Source: Candidatus Solibacter sp. | GTDB lineage: Bacteria; Acidobacteriota; Terriglobia; Bryobacterales; Bryobacteraceae | Assembly: GCA_017883345.1 (NCBI GenBank) | Contig: JADGNT010000218.1 | Span: 1-7,637, forward strand | DNA: 7,637 nucleotides | Reading direction: 5' to 3' | The notes under the pieces: model-generated | What the model saw: the letters and a program-made list of their open reading frames with translations, nothing else | Database searches by the model: none | Told to the model about the DNA's origin: nothing | Shown: piece after piece, positions 1 through 6,265 of the stretch | Layout of the letters: each line of letters begins with the position of its first letter | Numbering within the stretch: position 1 is the stretch's first letter | Made by a program: the position numbers and the translations under genes

Positions 1-1
1 G

Positions 2-397
2 CTCGCGCAGATTCGTGACGCTGTGCTTGCCTACAATGGCGTGATCGCTGCCGAGGCGGCGGCCACTCCTGGCGCCACCCTGGTGGACATCTATTCGCTG
101 ATCAATGATCTCGCCGCTCATGGCGTGGTGGTTGGTGGCCAGAAGCTGACCACCGACTTCATGGGAGGATTGTTCTCGTTGGATGGCGTTCATCCGACCA
201 ACACCGGTTACGCCATCATCGCCAATGAATTCATCAAAACGATGAACCAGTCCCTCCCGGCGAAAATCCCTTACGTCTCCGTCGACCAAGTGAGCCAAAC
301 CGATCCGCTCATCTTCCGGGAGAGCGACCTCGGAAAACATACCGGGCATGTCAGTGTTGGAATGGCTGATGGTCTTCGAGTTCTGAGAAGACGGTAG
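2..397 (+). CDS. SGNH/GDSL-family hydrolase, C-terminal part (5' end outside window)
   Basis: The reading frame is open from the first bases of the window, so this is the 3' end of a longer gene; the GTG at 23 is only an internal codon. The strongest clue is D-G-V-H-P-T-N-T-G-Y at 182-211, which matches the last conserved block of SGNH/GDSL hydrolases (DxxHP...GY). In that family this block supplies the catalytic Asp (codon 182-184) and His (codon 191-193). The nucleophile Ser block and the Gly and Asn blocks lie outside the window. Family members are esterases or lipases acting on ester or acyl groups, and many are secreted; the substrate cannot be told from this fragment. About 68 residues follow the His, slightly more than the usual short final helix, with no recognisable extra domain. 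The gene converges on the minus-strand isomerase-like gene downstream. Confidence 0.75.
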   Translation, partial: LAQIRDAVLAYNGVIAAEAAATPGATLVDIYSLINDLAAHGVVVGGQKLTTDFMGGLFSLDGVHPTNTGYAIIANEFIKTMNQSLPAKIPYVSVDQVSQTDPLIFRESDLGKHTGHVSVGMADGLRVLRRR

Positions 398-448
398 CAG
401 GCTGCGGCGCCGTGGTGAGCATGAAGGTCGAGGACTACTGCATCCAGG

Positions 449-520
449 TAAATAAAAGTAGGGGCATCATCTGTTATGCGCGCGCGTAAGCGAGCGGCAT
501 CCCGGCAGGTAAGCCCCTAC
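449..520 (-). terminator. Candidate long-loop intrinsic terminator of the isomerase-like gene
   Basis: On the minus strand GTAGGGGC (520 to 513) pairs perfectly with GCCCCTAC (465 to 458) across a 47-base loop that can fold further. The 3' arm is followed directly by TTTTATTTA (457 to 449). A GC-rich stem followed by a T-rich run is the intrinsic terminator pattern. The TAG stop of the gene lies inside the 5' arm. The long loop is atypical, so confidence is moderate. The rest of the 119-base gap (398-516) shows nothing else recognisable. Confidence 0.42.
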
Positions 521-1341
521 AGTCCGCGGATATAGGCCAGGTTCTTGCGCATGTCGGCTTCCAGGGTGGCGGCCGACTTGGAGTCGGTTTCCAGAACGGC
601 GTAGCCGCTGTAGCCGATCTCGCGGATCGCCGCCATGATGGGGACGAATTGGAGCTTGCCTTCCCCCAGGTAATTGGGGTTGTCCTTCAGGTGGATCTGG
701 CAGATGCGGTCCTTGCCGAGCCAGCGGATCTCCCGCAACACGTCAAAGCCGTTGCTGGTGGAGTTGCCGACGTCGTAATACACCGAAACGTTCTTGGAGC
801 GCGCGCGATCCATGATGCGGACGTTGTCTTCGGCCGAGATGGTATTCTCCAGGCCGAGGATGACGTCCGCTTTTTCGGCTTCGGACGCGAGGTCGCGCAG
901 CGCGTCGCCGGTATACTCCATCTCTTGGCGGGTCTGGAGCGCCCACTTGCCGAAAAACGGCAGGAGCAGCACATGGGTACCGAGCGCCCCGGTGAGACGG
1001 ATGGAATCGCGAACCCAGCGGACGGCGAGCGGGTCGCTCTTGAGACCGTTATCGTGCAGGCGGTCGGCGCAAGTGCCAACGATGGGGATCTTGTGCTGCT
1101 TGGAGAGGACCAGGCAGCGGGCGATAACCTCGGGATTATCCAGCGGCATCTTGTCGTCCACCAACCGGCGGCCACAGGAGACCTGGATGCCGTCAAAGCC
1201 GAGTTGAGCGGCCAGGGGAATGGCTTCCGGTTTGGCGGCGAGGCGCAGGTTCCAATCGGTGATCCCGATGGGGATTTTGGCGGCGGCAGCCCGAACGAGC
1301 GGCGCGGCCAGCGCGGCGGTGAGAAGATCGCGGCGTGTCAT
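517..1341 (-). CDS. Tat-exported sugar phosphate isomerase/epimerase-like TIM-barrel protein
   Basis: The 274-residue product fits the xylose-isomerase-like TIM-barrel family (AP endonuclease 2 fold; sugar phosphate isomerases/epimerases, hydroxypyruvate isomerase and inosose dehydratase relatives). The N-terminus has T-R-R-D-L-L at 2-7 followed by an Ala/Leu-rich stretch to about 21, which resembles a twin-arginine export signal. The barrel follows from about 23. The expected metal ligands of the family are visible: E165 in LGLEN, D190 in YYDVGN, H217 in QIHLKD and E251 in VLETDS. Length is normal for the family, so the active site looks intact. Substrate is unknown; paralogues of this kind are common in acidobacteria and planctomycetes. 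The ATG at 1341 is chosen because the Tat-like motif starts immediately after it; the upstream ribosome site is weak (AGAG about 6 bases before). It lies downstream of the CHAT operon on the same strand but 190 bases away across a repeat, so it is probably separately transcribed. Confidence 0.85.
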   Translation of the reverse strand: MTRRDLLTAALAAPLVRAAAAKIPIGITDWNLRLAAKPEAIPLAAQLGFDGIQVSCGRRLVDDKMPLDNPEVIARCLVLSKQHKIPIVGTCADRLHDNGLKSDPLAVRWVRDSIRLTGALGTHVLLLPFFGKWALQTRQEMEYTGDALRDLASEAEKADVILGLENTISAEDNVRIMDRARSKNVSVYYDVGNSTSNGFDVLREIRWLGKDRICQIHLKDNPNYLGEGKLQFVPIMAAIREIGYSGYAVLETDSKSAATLEADMRKNLAYIRGL

Positions 1342-1406
1342 GACGGCTCTATTTTAGCCGAAGCCGTGGCATAAGTTGACGCGCGCAGCTCCGATCAGAG
1401 CCGCGG

Positions 1407-1522
1407 GTTGACAGACGAAAGCGTCTGTCCCACCCTGGCGCACAAGGCCTTGCGTGCTTTGTGGGGCAGGCGGGTACCCTTCGGGTCCGCCTGCCAACCG
1501 ATTTTCTTACAGCTTTTAAGGG
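1407..1522 (+). repeat. Three-hairpin dispersed repeat, copy 1
   Basis: This 116-base stretch matches 6146-6236 in the same orientation. Hairpin A is GACAGACG/CGTCTGTC (1410-1417 with 1422-1429, loop AAAG). Hairpin B has arms CCCAC (1429-1433) and GTGGG (1461-1465) around 27 bases that can pair further (CACAAGGC with GCTTTGTG). Hairpin C is GGCAGGCGG/CCGCCTGCC (1465-1473 with 1487-1495) with an inner ACCC/GGGT stem. The shared tail ends in AAGGG. It begins 10 bases beyond the stop of the TPR-CHAT gene. It resembles dispersed intergenic palindromic elements; whether it moves or acts in RNA is unknown. It may help end or stabilise the operon transcript, though neither hairpin has a T-run on the minus strand. 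Confidence 0.88.
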
Positions 1523-1531
1523 AGCGGTCGT

Positions 1532-3994
1532 CTACGGCGCGACGGTGTAGAGCTGGAACGGGGCCCAATAGTAGGGCTTGCGCAAGTTGCCCGGCGACGC
1601 AATCAGCGAAAGCTTGGCGGCGCGCAGGGCCGCGGCCGGGGGCTTGCCGGCGGCCAGTTCGCGATAGAGCACGTCCATGAGGGCGGCGGTGGATTGATCG
1701 TTCACGTCCCACAGGCCGGCGATGACGTGGCCGGCGCCGGCGCGGAGAAACGCCCAGGCGAAGCCGACCAGCCCTTCGCCGGAGTAGGTACGCAGTCCCA
1801 CGCCGCGACAGGCGGATACGGTCACCAGGTCGGCAGTCAGCGGTACGTCCATCACTTCGCGCGCGTAGAGCTTGCCGCCCGAGAGCAGGACCGCCGAATC
1901 GAGCGGGCTTTCGCGATTGGCGACGGCGTGGGCAGTGAAGTGAATGGCGGAGAAGCGGCCCGGCCCGGCCGCGCGGTACGCCTGCGGAGTCGCTGCCTCG
2001 CGGGCCAGGACCACCTGGTCCCGGCCGCCGAACCGCCGCGTGACGCTGGCCATTTCGCCGGCGGCGTGGGACAGCGTGGGAAAGGCCGGGTCCGACGCGA
2101 TAGGGTCGCCGAGCAGCAGCAACCGGCGCGCCACACTCTTGGTGGCCGCGCGCGACGGGCGCTCCGCCAGTAGCCCCAGCGAAGGCGCGATGCCCAGAGT
2201 CACATCCTCGATCCAGTACCGAAGCGCGCCTCCCGGCTCTAACGGCGGCTGCGGCAAAGCTTCCAGATTGAGGCCGTGCAGCACCCCGTCGGCCGCCAGA
2301 ATGACATGCGACCCGGCCGGTATCCACCGCCGGACCGCCGCGATCAGTAACTGGTAGAGGCGCTCTCCCGCGGGGATCCGCGTGCGCAGTGGATCCACCA
2401 GGCGCCGTTCGATGGCGTCCTGGTATTCGCGCACCAACCCTTCGATCTCCGCCGCCGGCGGCAGTGGGACATGGTGAATTTCCCGCGCACTTACCACCCA
2501 CGCATGAGACCGTGCGCGGCCCAGCCAGTAGGAGAGCAGGACTGCGTCGAATTGTCGCGCGATGCCGCGGAAGGCCTCGGCGGGCAGACGCCCCGCCGTA
2601 ACCGAGCCCGGGTGGCCGGCCAGCACCTGGGCACGGCTGGAATCGGCCACGGCCAGTGCGCGGTCGGTCTCCCCCTGGTCGATCAAGGTCTCGACGTACT
2701 GCTGGTACAGGCTGATTCGCTGGGTCAGAAACGGCAGCTTGAGTTCGGTGCCGATTACGTCCGCACGGGTCTTTTCCAGAAGGTTGACCGCCGCCTCAAA
2801 GTGTTCCACCGCCGCCGCGGGCCGATGCTGCTGGAGCGCCACGGCGCCGAGTCCCGCGTGCGCTTCCCACACAACCGCCGGATCGGTTTTGCCTTCGTCG
2901 ATCGCCTGTTGGTAGAGGCGCGCTGCCTCCACGGATTCGCCGCGCCCGCCTGCGATCCGCGCCGCGTTCAGCACGTTGTAGTACAGCGTGTGCACGTTGG
3001 CCGCGCTCTTCAGCCGGATGGCTTCCCGATTGAAGCTGGCGGCGTTTTGCCAATCGTGCAACTCGCTGTAGCACTCCGAAAGGTTGCCCGTCCAGATGGC
3101 GGCGTTCCGGGTGTTGTTCGCCTCGCTGGCCAGACTGAGGGCGCGTTCCAGGTAGGGGAGGGCCGCCTTTAGATCCTCCTTCATCATGTATGTTCGACCG
3201 GTCTCTCCAAGCGAAAGTTGCAGGTAAAACTTGGCGCCGGAGCGTTCGTTTTGTGCCACGCTCTGCAACTGAATTTCGAGGGCTCGATCATGCTCACCCA
3301 GTTGCCTGTAGCAGATCGCAAGGTTGCTGCGCGCCAGGGAGTAAAGCGTTCGCGACCGCGGTCCGGCCAAGGCAGCCGCCTTTTCGAAGTACGGAATCGC
3401 CTCATCCCAGCGCACCCGCAGCAGGCGGCTCAAGCCCAGGTTGACCTGAACCCCGGCTTCGGAGTACGCCGAATGCAAGGTGCGCGCTCGCACCAGGGCG
3501 GTGCGCAGGACAACTTCCGCCTCGTCGTAATGCTGGCGGCGCATCAGCAGGATACCCTGGATGGTTTCGATGTCCACTAGCACGTCGTCGGCTTTCGCGG
3601 CCTCCGCTGCCTGGTGGGCGGCACTGAACCGGGCGTCGACTTCGTCCACGCGGCCTAGCAAGGAGATGGCCCGCGCTGCCAGCGTCATCTTGCGGGCGGC
3701 CAGCACCGCGAATTCCGGCGCCGGCGGCACGTCGTCACGCAGTTGATTCAACACTTCCTCGGCACGGCCGCTGTAGAGCAAAATGTCGCAGCGCAGCAGG
3801 CGGAACTTCCACTGATAGACGAGGTCGCGACGGGATGCGGCCACTGCGATCCCGTGCTCGGCGGCTAACTGCGCCTTCGCCAGTTCACCGGCGTGCAGAT
3901 CGTCCGATGCGGCGTCAAATAACGCATCGAGACGCTCCCCGGGCCTGAGGCCGCAACCGTACAAGAACAGGATTCCCGCCAGCAGGAAGCGCAT
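1532..3994 (-). CDS. TPR-repeat lipoprotein with C-terminal CHAT caspase-like protease domain
   Basis: The 820-residue product opens with a short hydrophobic segment ending L-Y-G-C (C14), resembling a lipoprotein signal although the lipobox is imperfect. Helical TPR-like repeats run from about 25 to 440 (clear units near 140-173, 180-211, 221-253, 258-294, 298-330 and 375-408). The CHAT domain occupies about 480-820: H689 in H-F-T-A-H-A and C729 in V-S-A-C-R-G match the family catalytic dyad, followed by the typical G-L-W-D-V-N-D (760-766) and K-P-Y-Y-W-A-P-F near the end. CHAT proteins are caspase/separase-clan cysteine proteases, often controlled by fused TPR regions. A longer open frame reaches 4201, but its first 69 residues run over the preceding gene in another frame; the ATG at 3994 starts the signal peptide and lies 4 bases after that gene's stop. 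It is the last gene of the operon. Target unknown; the anti-sigma or the 281-residue neighbour are candidates by context only. Confidence 0.88.
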   Translation of the reverse strand: MRFLLAGILFLYGCGLRPGERLDALFDAASDDLHAGELAKAQLAAEHGIAVAASRRDLVYQWKFRLLRCDILLYSGRAEEVLNQLRDDVPPAPEFAVLAARKMTLAARAISLLGRVDEVDARFSAAHQAAEAAKADDVLVDIETIQGILLMRRQHYDEAEVVLRTALVRARTLHSAYSEAGVQVNLGLSRLLRVRWDEAIPYFEKAAALAGPRSRTLYSLARSNLAICYRQLGEHDRALEIQLQSVAQNERSGAKFYLQLSLGETGRTYMMKEDLKAALPYLERALSLASEANNTRNAAIWTGNLSECYSELHDWQNAASFNREAIRLKSAANVHTLYYNVLNAARIAGGRGESVEAARLYQQAIDEGKTDPAVVWEAHAGLGAVALQQHRPAAAVEHFEAAVNLLEKTRADVIGTELKLPFLTQRISLYQQYVETLIDQGETDRALAVADSSRAQVLAGHPGSVTAGRLPAEAFRGIARQFDAVLLSYWLGRARSHAWVVSAREIHHVPLPPAAEIEGLVREYQDAIERRLVDPLRTRIPAGERLYQLLIAAVRRWIPAGSHVILAADGVLHGLNLEALPQPPLEPGGALRYWIEDVTLGIAPSLGLLAERPSRAATKSVARRLLLLGDPIASDPAFPTLSHAAGEMASVTRRFGGRDQVVLAREAATPQAYRAAGPGRFSAIHFTAHAVANRESPLDSAVLLSGGKLYAREVMDVPLTADLVTVSACRGVGLRTYSGEGLVGFAWAFLRAGAGHVIAGLWDVNDQSTAALMDVLYRELAAGKPPAAALRAAKLSLIASPGNLRKPYYWAPFQLYTVAP

Positions 3995-3998
3995 CGAG

Positions 3999-4844
3999 CT
4001 AAACGGGAGGCCAGCCCCCACCGTTGCTCTCCCCTTCCGCGGCGGTGACTTCCCCGCCATCGTCGCTGCCCAACTGGAAGCGCACCATGGTGAGGCGGCG
4101 CGATTCGCCGGTGATGAACATCTCGCCAAAATAGATTTTGCCGAAGTTCGGCACGTGCACGACGTGGCCGTGAATCGTCGCCGTGGGGTGCGGATCGCCA
4201 TCCCAGGCGATCTGCCGCACGATGGTGCACTTCACGGTACCCTTGGCTTCGGGAAAAGTGGTGGCTGGCCCGGCGGTGCCGTCCAGGGGCAGTAACAGGC
4301 CCGCGTGCTGTGGAGCCAGGCCCGCGGCATGGTGCGCGGCCAACTTGTCCTTGGTATCGCACTCGCAGTAGAAGTCTTCGGCAAGGGTGATGGCGAGCCG
4401 GGCATCGTCGATGCGGACACCTTCCAGGATGTTGCCTTCCAGGCGAATCACCGGCTGCTCCTGGCCTACCGCGCTCTGCGACGTGAGCCCCATGGCGGCG
4501 TGTGCCACGTGGACCCGCCCCAGAATCGCCAAGCCATGGACTTCGGATTTCACCCGGGTCTCGGTGGCCGCCGCATCGAAGGCGACCTCGCCGGTTGTGG
4601 TGGCCACTCCGGCCGCGGCATCGACGTAGTCGCCGTGGGCGCTGGTTGACACAGCGTCGAAAGAGACCCACTTATCCAGCGATTGCGGGCCAAGATTGCT
4701 TTCGGATAACCCGCCGGTGACAGGCAGGGAGCTGCAGCCTTGCACGGGCAGCAGCCGGTCTTCCGGACGTCGAATGTGCGCGGATACTCCGGAAGCGTGC
4801 CCGCGGAAGATGTAGCGTCTGGGGTGAAGTTGAAGTTGAGCCAT
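3999..4844 (-). CDS. Unrecognised 281-residue operon protein
   Basis: I do not recognise a named family. The product is soluble-looking, with no signal peptide or membrane segment. Visible features are a basic, aromatic N-terminus (H-P-R-R-Y-I-F-R-G-H-A-S-G-V, 7-20), a CSSLPVTGGLS stretch at 37-47, a central beta-rich region, a C-E-C pair at 160-162, a His-rich patch (HHAAGLAPQH, 171-180), and a conserved-looking C-terminal block around V-P-N-F-G-K-I-Y-F-G-E-M (231-242) before an acidic Gly-rich tail. The start at ATG 4844 is preferred over the longer frame to 4910 because GAGGAA lies just upstream and the longer version would overlap the previous gene. It lies 8 bases after the anti-sigma-like gene and 4 bases before the TPR-CHAT gene, so it is almost certainly co-expressed. 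It could be an effector, a protease substrate or an adaptor; the sequence alone does not say. Confidence 0.8.
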   Translation of the reverse strand: MAQLQLHPRRYIFRGHASGVSAHIRRPEDRLLPVQGCSSLPVTGGLSESNLGPQSLDKWVSFDAVSTSAHGDYVDAAAGVATTTGEVAFDAAATETRVKSEVHGLAILGRVHVAHAAMGLTSQSAVGQEQPVIRLEGNILEGVRIDDARLAITLAEDFYCECDTKDKLAAHHAAGLAPQHAGLLLPLDGTAGPATTFPEAKGTVKCTIVRQIAWDGDPHPTATIHGHVVHVPNFGKIYFGEMFITGESRRLTMVRFQLGSDDGGEVTAAEGESNGGGWPPV

Positions 4845-4848
4845 CGGG

Positions 4849-4854
4849 TTCCTC
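4849..4854 (-). promoter_or_regulatory. Ribosome binding site GAGGAA deciding the start of the 281-residue protein
   Basis: GAGGAA on the minus strand lies 4 bases before the ATG at 4844 and overlaps the TGA stop of the preceding gene (TGAGGAA). This is the best Shine-Dalgarno match in the operon. It supports both the chosen start and translational coupling to the anti-sigma-like gene. Confidence 0.6.
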
Positions 4855-5524
4855 AGTTGAATCGAACGGAGAAGGGGTAGCGGGCAATCTCGGCGCCCTG
4901 CTGGTTGCACAGGCGCAGTACCCAGGCCCCGGGTTCGCGGATGGCGGCATGGGGCAGCACCACGATCAGGGGCGAACCGGCCGGTGGGGCTTGCGTCGTG
5001 CCCTGGTGGCGAAGCGCGCCGCCCGGCGCGATCACCTCATAAATGAGAGGGACGCCGGGGTCGGCGGCGTTGACGTCCAGCGATAGCAGCGACAGGGCCT
5101 GACCGCGGCGGATGGCAAGCGCCTGTTCCTCGCCGCGGGCGGCGGCGCGCAACACAACGGGCGAGAGCGCTTGAGGAGCGCCCGCCCAGCGTAACGACGG
5201 AATCACCACGAAGGCCTGCCAGGCGGCCACGCAGCCCAGCGCGACGGCAGCCATGGAGGGCACCAGCACCGGGGGAAGCCAGGAAAACCATCCGCCACGC
5301 GGTAGTTCACGCACTACGGTGGTGTGCGGCCGGAGAGCGGTATCCTCGGCACAGACAGCCTTGACGCCGCGGGCCAGCGCGGCCCCGGTGCGCACGTCGT
5401 CGGCGCAGGCCGGGCAGTCGAAATAGTGAGTTTCGAAATCGAACCGTTCGGGCTCACTCATTTCACCCAGGAGGTACCGCTCCGAGGCTTTGGTGGCAAC
5501 TGCCTGTCGATGCTGCATACTCAT
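4853..5524 (-). CDS. Membrane-anchored zinc-finger anti-sigma-like protein
   Basis: The 223-residue product has three parts. The N-terminal 50 residues contain H-Y-F-D-C-P-A-C (H33, C37, C40), the HxxxCxxC pattern of zinc-binding anti-sigma (ZAS, zf-HC2) domains that bind ECF sigma factors. A Trp-flanked hydrophobic segment at about 83-107 is a probable single transmembrane helix. The remaining ~115 residues are beta-rich with no named domain recognised, ending in a Y-P-F-S-V-R-F strand, and would face the periplasm. The ATG at 5524 overlaps the sigma factor stop (ATGA, 4 bases), the usual arrangement of coupled sigma/anti-sigma pairs; a second ATG at 5518 is an alternative. A longer open frame to 5647 would bury more of the sigma gene and adds no domain. 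Likely role: hold the sigma factor at the membrane until a signal arrives. Sigma binding is inferred from family and position. Confidence 0.85.
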   Translation of the reverse strand: MSMQHRQAVATKASERYLLGEMSEPERFDFETHYFDCPACADDVRTGAALARGVKAVCAEDTALRPHTTVVRELPRGGWFSWLPPVLVPSMAAVALGCVAAWQAFVVIPSLRWAGAPQALSPVVLRAAARGEEQALAIRRGQALSLLSLDVNAADPGVPLIYEVIAPGGALRHQGTTQAPPAGSPLIVVLPHAAIREPGAWVLRLCNQQGAEIARYPFSVRFN

Positions 5525-6096
5525 CCCATTGGTGTCGCGCGGTCGGTTTTCGTTGCAACCCGGCGCAGATAGCCGGTGCGGAAACGCTGTTTGGCGCGGT
5601 GTACCAGGACGCGCAAGTACTCGCGATCGACCTGCAGGACGCGGCACACCTCGCCCTTATCGCGCTCGTCGAAAAAGAGCCAGCGGAGGATCTTGCGGTC
5701 TTTTTCGGGAAGTTCGGAGAGCACGCTGCGGACTTGCGTCCGCTCTTCTTCGCCGGCCAGCGCGGTATCGGCTGGAATCTCTTCGGAGACGCGGTCCTCC
5801 ACCGGGCCGGCCACCCGGGATTGCGCGCGGTAGACCTCGAACAGGACGTTGGTACAGACGGAATTCACGAAAGAGCCGAGAGCTTCGGGGCAGTCGATAC
5901 CGGACAGGCGAAGAGTCCGCAAGACGCGCAGAAAGGTTTCCTGGGTGACATCCTGGATCAGTTCGGGGGCACGCAGCCGCGAATGCAGCTTAATGGCCAG
6001 CAGTTCGCCGAAGTACGAGACGAAATCGCGCTCGGTTTCGGGTTCGGAATGGATGAGCCGGCGCACATAATCCTCATCGAAGGTCTTACGCTGCAC
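5521..6096 (-). CDS. ECF-type sigma-70 family RNA polymerase sigma factor
   Basis: The 191-residue product has the two-domain layout of ECF sigma factors. Region 2 spans about 5-90 and includes E-L-I-Q-D-V-T-Q-E-T-F-L-R-V-L (45-59), the core-binding and -10-recognition helix. A charged linker lies at about 95-118. Region 4 spans about 120-176, with L-S-E-L-P-E-K-D-R-K-I-L (126-137) and a helix-turn-helix recognising the -35 element. The start is taken as GTG at 6096, giving M-Q-R-K-T-F-D-E-D-Y, because the open frame further upstream (to 6267) runs through the repeat and hairpin and has no sigma-like sequence. No in-frame ATG lies near the domain start, so the exact start is uncertain. It is the first gene of the operon and overlaps the anti-sigma-like gene by 4 bases. 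Autoregulation is common for such factors, but no matching operator could be assigned. Confidence 0.9.
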   Translation of the reverse strand: MQRKTFDEDYVRRLIHSEPETERDFVSYFGELLAIKLHSRLRAPELIQDVTQETFLRVLRTLRLSGIDCPEALGSFVNSVCTNVLFEVYRAQSRVAGPVEDRVSEEIPADTALAGEEERTQVRSVLSELPEKDRKILRWLFFDERDKGEVCRVLQVDREYLRVLVHRAKQRFRTGYLRRVATKTDRATPMG

Positions 6097-6106
6097 AATG
6101 ATCGCT

Positions 6107-6112
6107 ATTATA
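6107..6112 (-). promoter_or_regulatory. Candidate -10 element (TATAAT) for the sigma/CHAT operon
   Basis: A perfect TATAAT on the minus strand (6112 to 6107), preceded by TG, lies 10 bases before the GTG start of the sigma gene. No good -35 hexamer appears at 16-18 bases spacing. If used, transcription would begin near 6100 and leave a leader of only a few bases, so translation would be nearly leaderless. This fits the absence of a clear ribosome binding site. It may instead be a chance match in an AT-rich patch. Confidence 0.35.
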
Positions 6113-6145
6113 CAGGCATGCGCCGGCCAACGCGCGAATTGCCGT

Positions 6146-6236
6146 GTTGACAGACGAAAGCGTCTGTCCCACGTGTGGGGCAGGCGGGGTACCCTCTGGG
6201 TCCGCCTGCCAACCGATTTCTTCACAAACTTAAGGG
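6146..6236 (+). repeat. Three-hairpin dispersed repeat, copy 2
   Basis: This 91-base stretch matches 1407-1522 in the same orientation. Hairpin A (6149-6156 with 6161-6168) is identical to copy 1. Hairpin B is cut down to CCCAC-GT-GTGGG (6168-6179), lacking the 25 extra bases of copy 1. Hairpin C keeps GGCAGGCGG/CCGCCTGCC (6179-6187 with 6202-6210) and the inner ACCC/GGGT stem, but its loop differs (TCT instead of TTC). The tail ends AAGGG. It lies 50 bases upstream of the sigma factor start, so the two copies bracket the operon. Confidence 0.88.
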
Positions 6237-6239
6237 TTC

Positions 6240-6265
6240 GCGCACAGGCCTCCGAGCCTGTGCGC
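6240..6265. repeat. Perfect 10-bp inverted repeat (hairpin)
   Basis: GCGCACAGGC (6240-6249) and GCCTGTGCGC (6256-6265) pair perfectly around a 6-base loop CTCCGA. It begins 4 bases after repeat copy 2 and has no T-run on either side, so it is not an obvious terminator. It could be a separate palindromic element or an extension of the repeat; copy 1 has no equivalent in the window. Confidence 0.75.

Noticed and set aside
649..1374. A 241-residue plus-strand open frame opposite the isomerase-like gene
   Set aside because: It is the complement of a gene with intact metal ligands and export signal; its translation shows no domain and its length reflects high GC.
1395..2501. A 368-residue minus-strand open frame
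   Set aside because: It is another frame of the CHAT domain, Arg/Gly/Ala-rich with no domain, and it runs into the repeat.
3995..4201. A 69-residue N-terminal extension of the TPR-CHAT protein
   Set aside because: It overlaps the preceding gene and would hide the lipoprotein-like signal; the ATG at 3994 with 4-base spacing fits better.
3865..4671. A 268-residue minus-strand open frame across the junction of the unknown and CHAT genes
   Set aside because: It overlaps two better-supported genes in a different frame, and its Arg/His/Gly-rich composition is typical of an out-of-frame GC-rich shadow.
6147..6152. TTGACA as a plus-strand -35 box (also at 1408-1413)
   Set aside because: It is part of the repeat; no -10-like hexamer lies at suitable spacing in either copy and no gene starts nearby.
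1407..6236. CRISPR array or type III-E CRISPR locus
   Set aside because: There are only two repeat copies, 4.6 kb apart, with no spacers and no cas genes; the CHAT and sigma link is only an analogy.
1407..6236. Composite transposon with the repeats as ends
   Set aside because: No transposase is present, the copies are direct rather than inverted, and no target-site duplication was seen.
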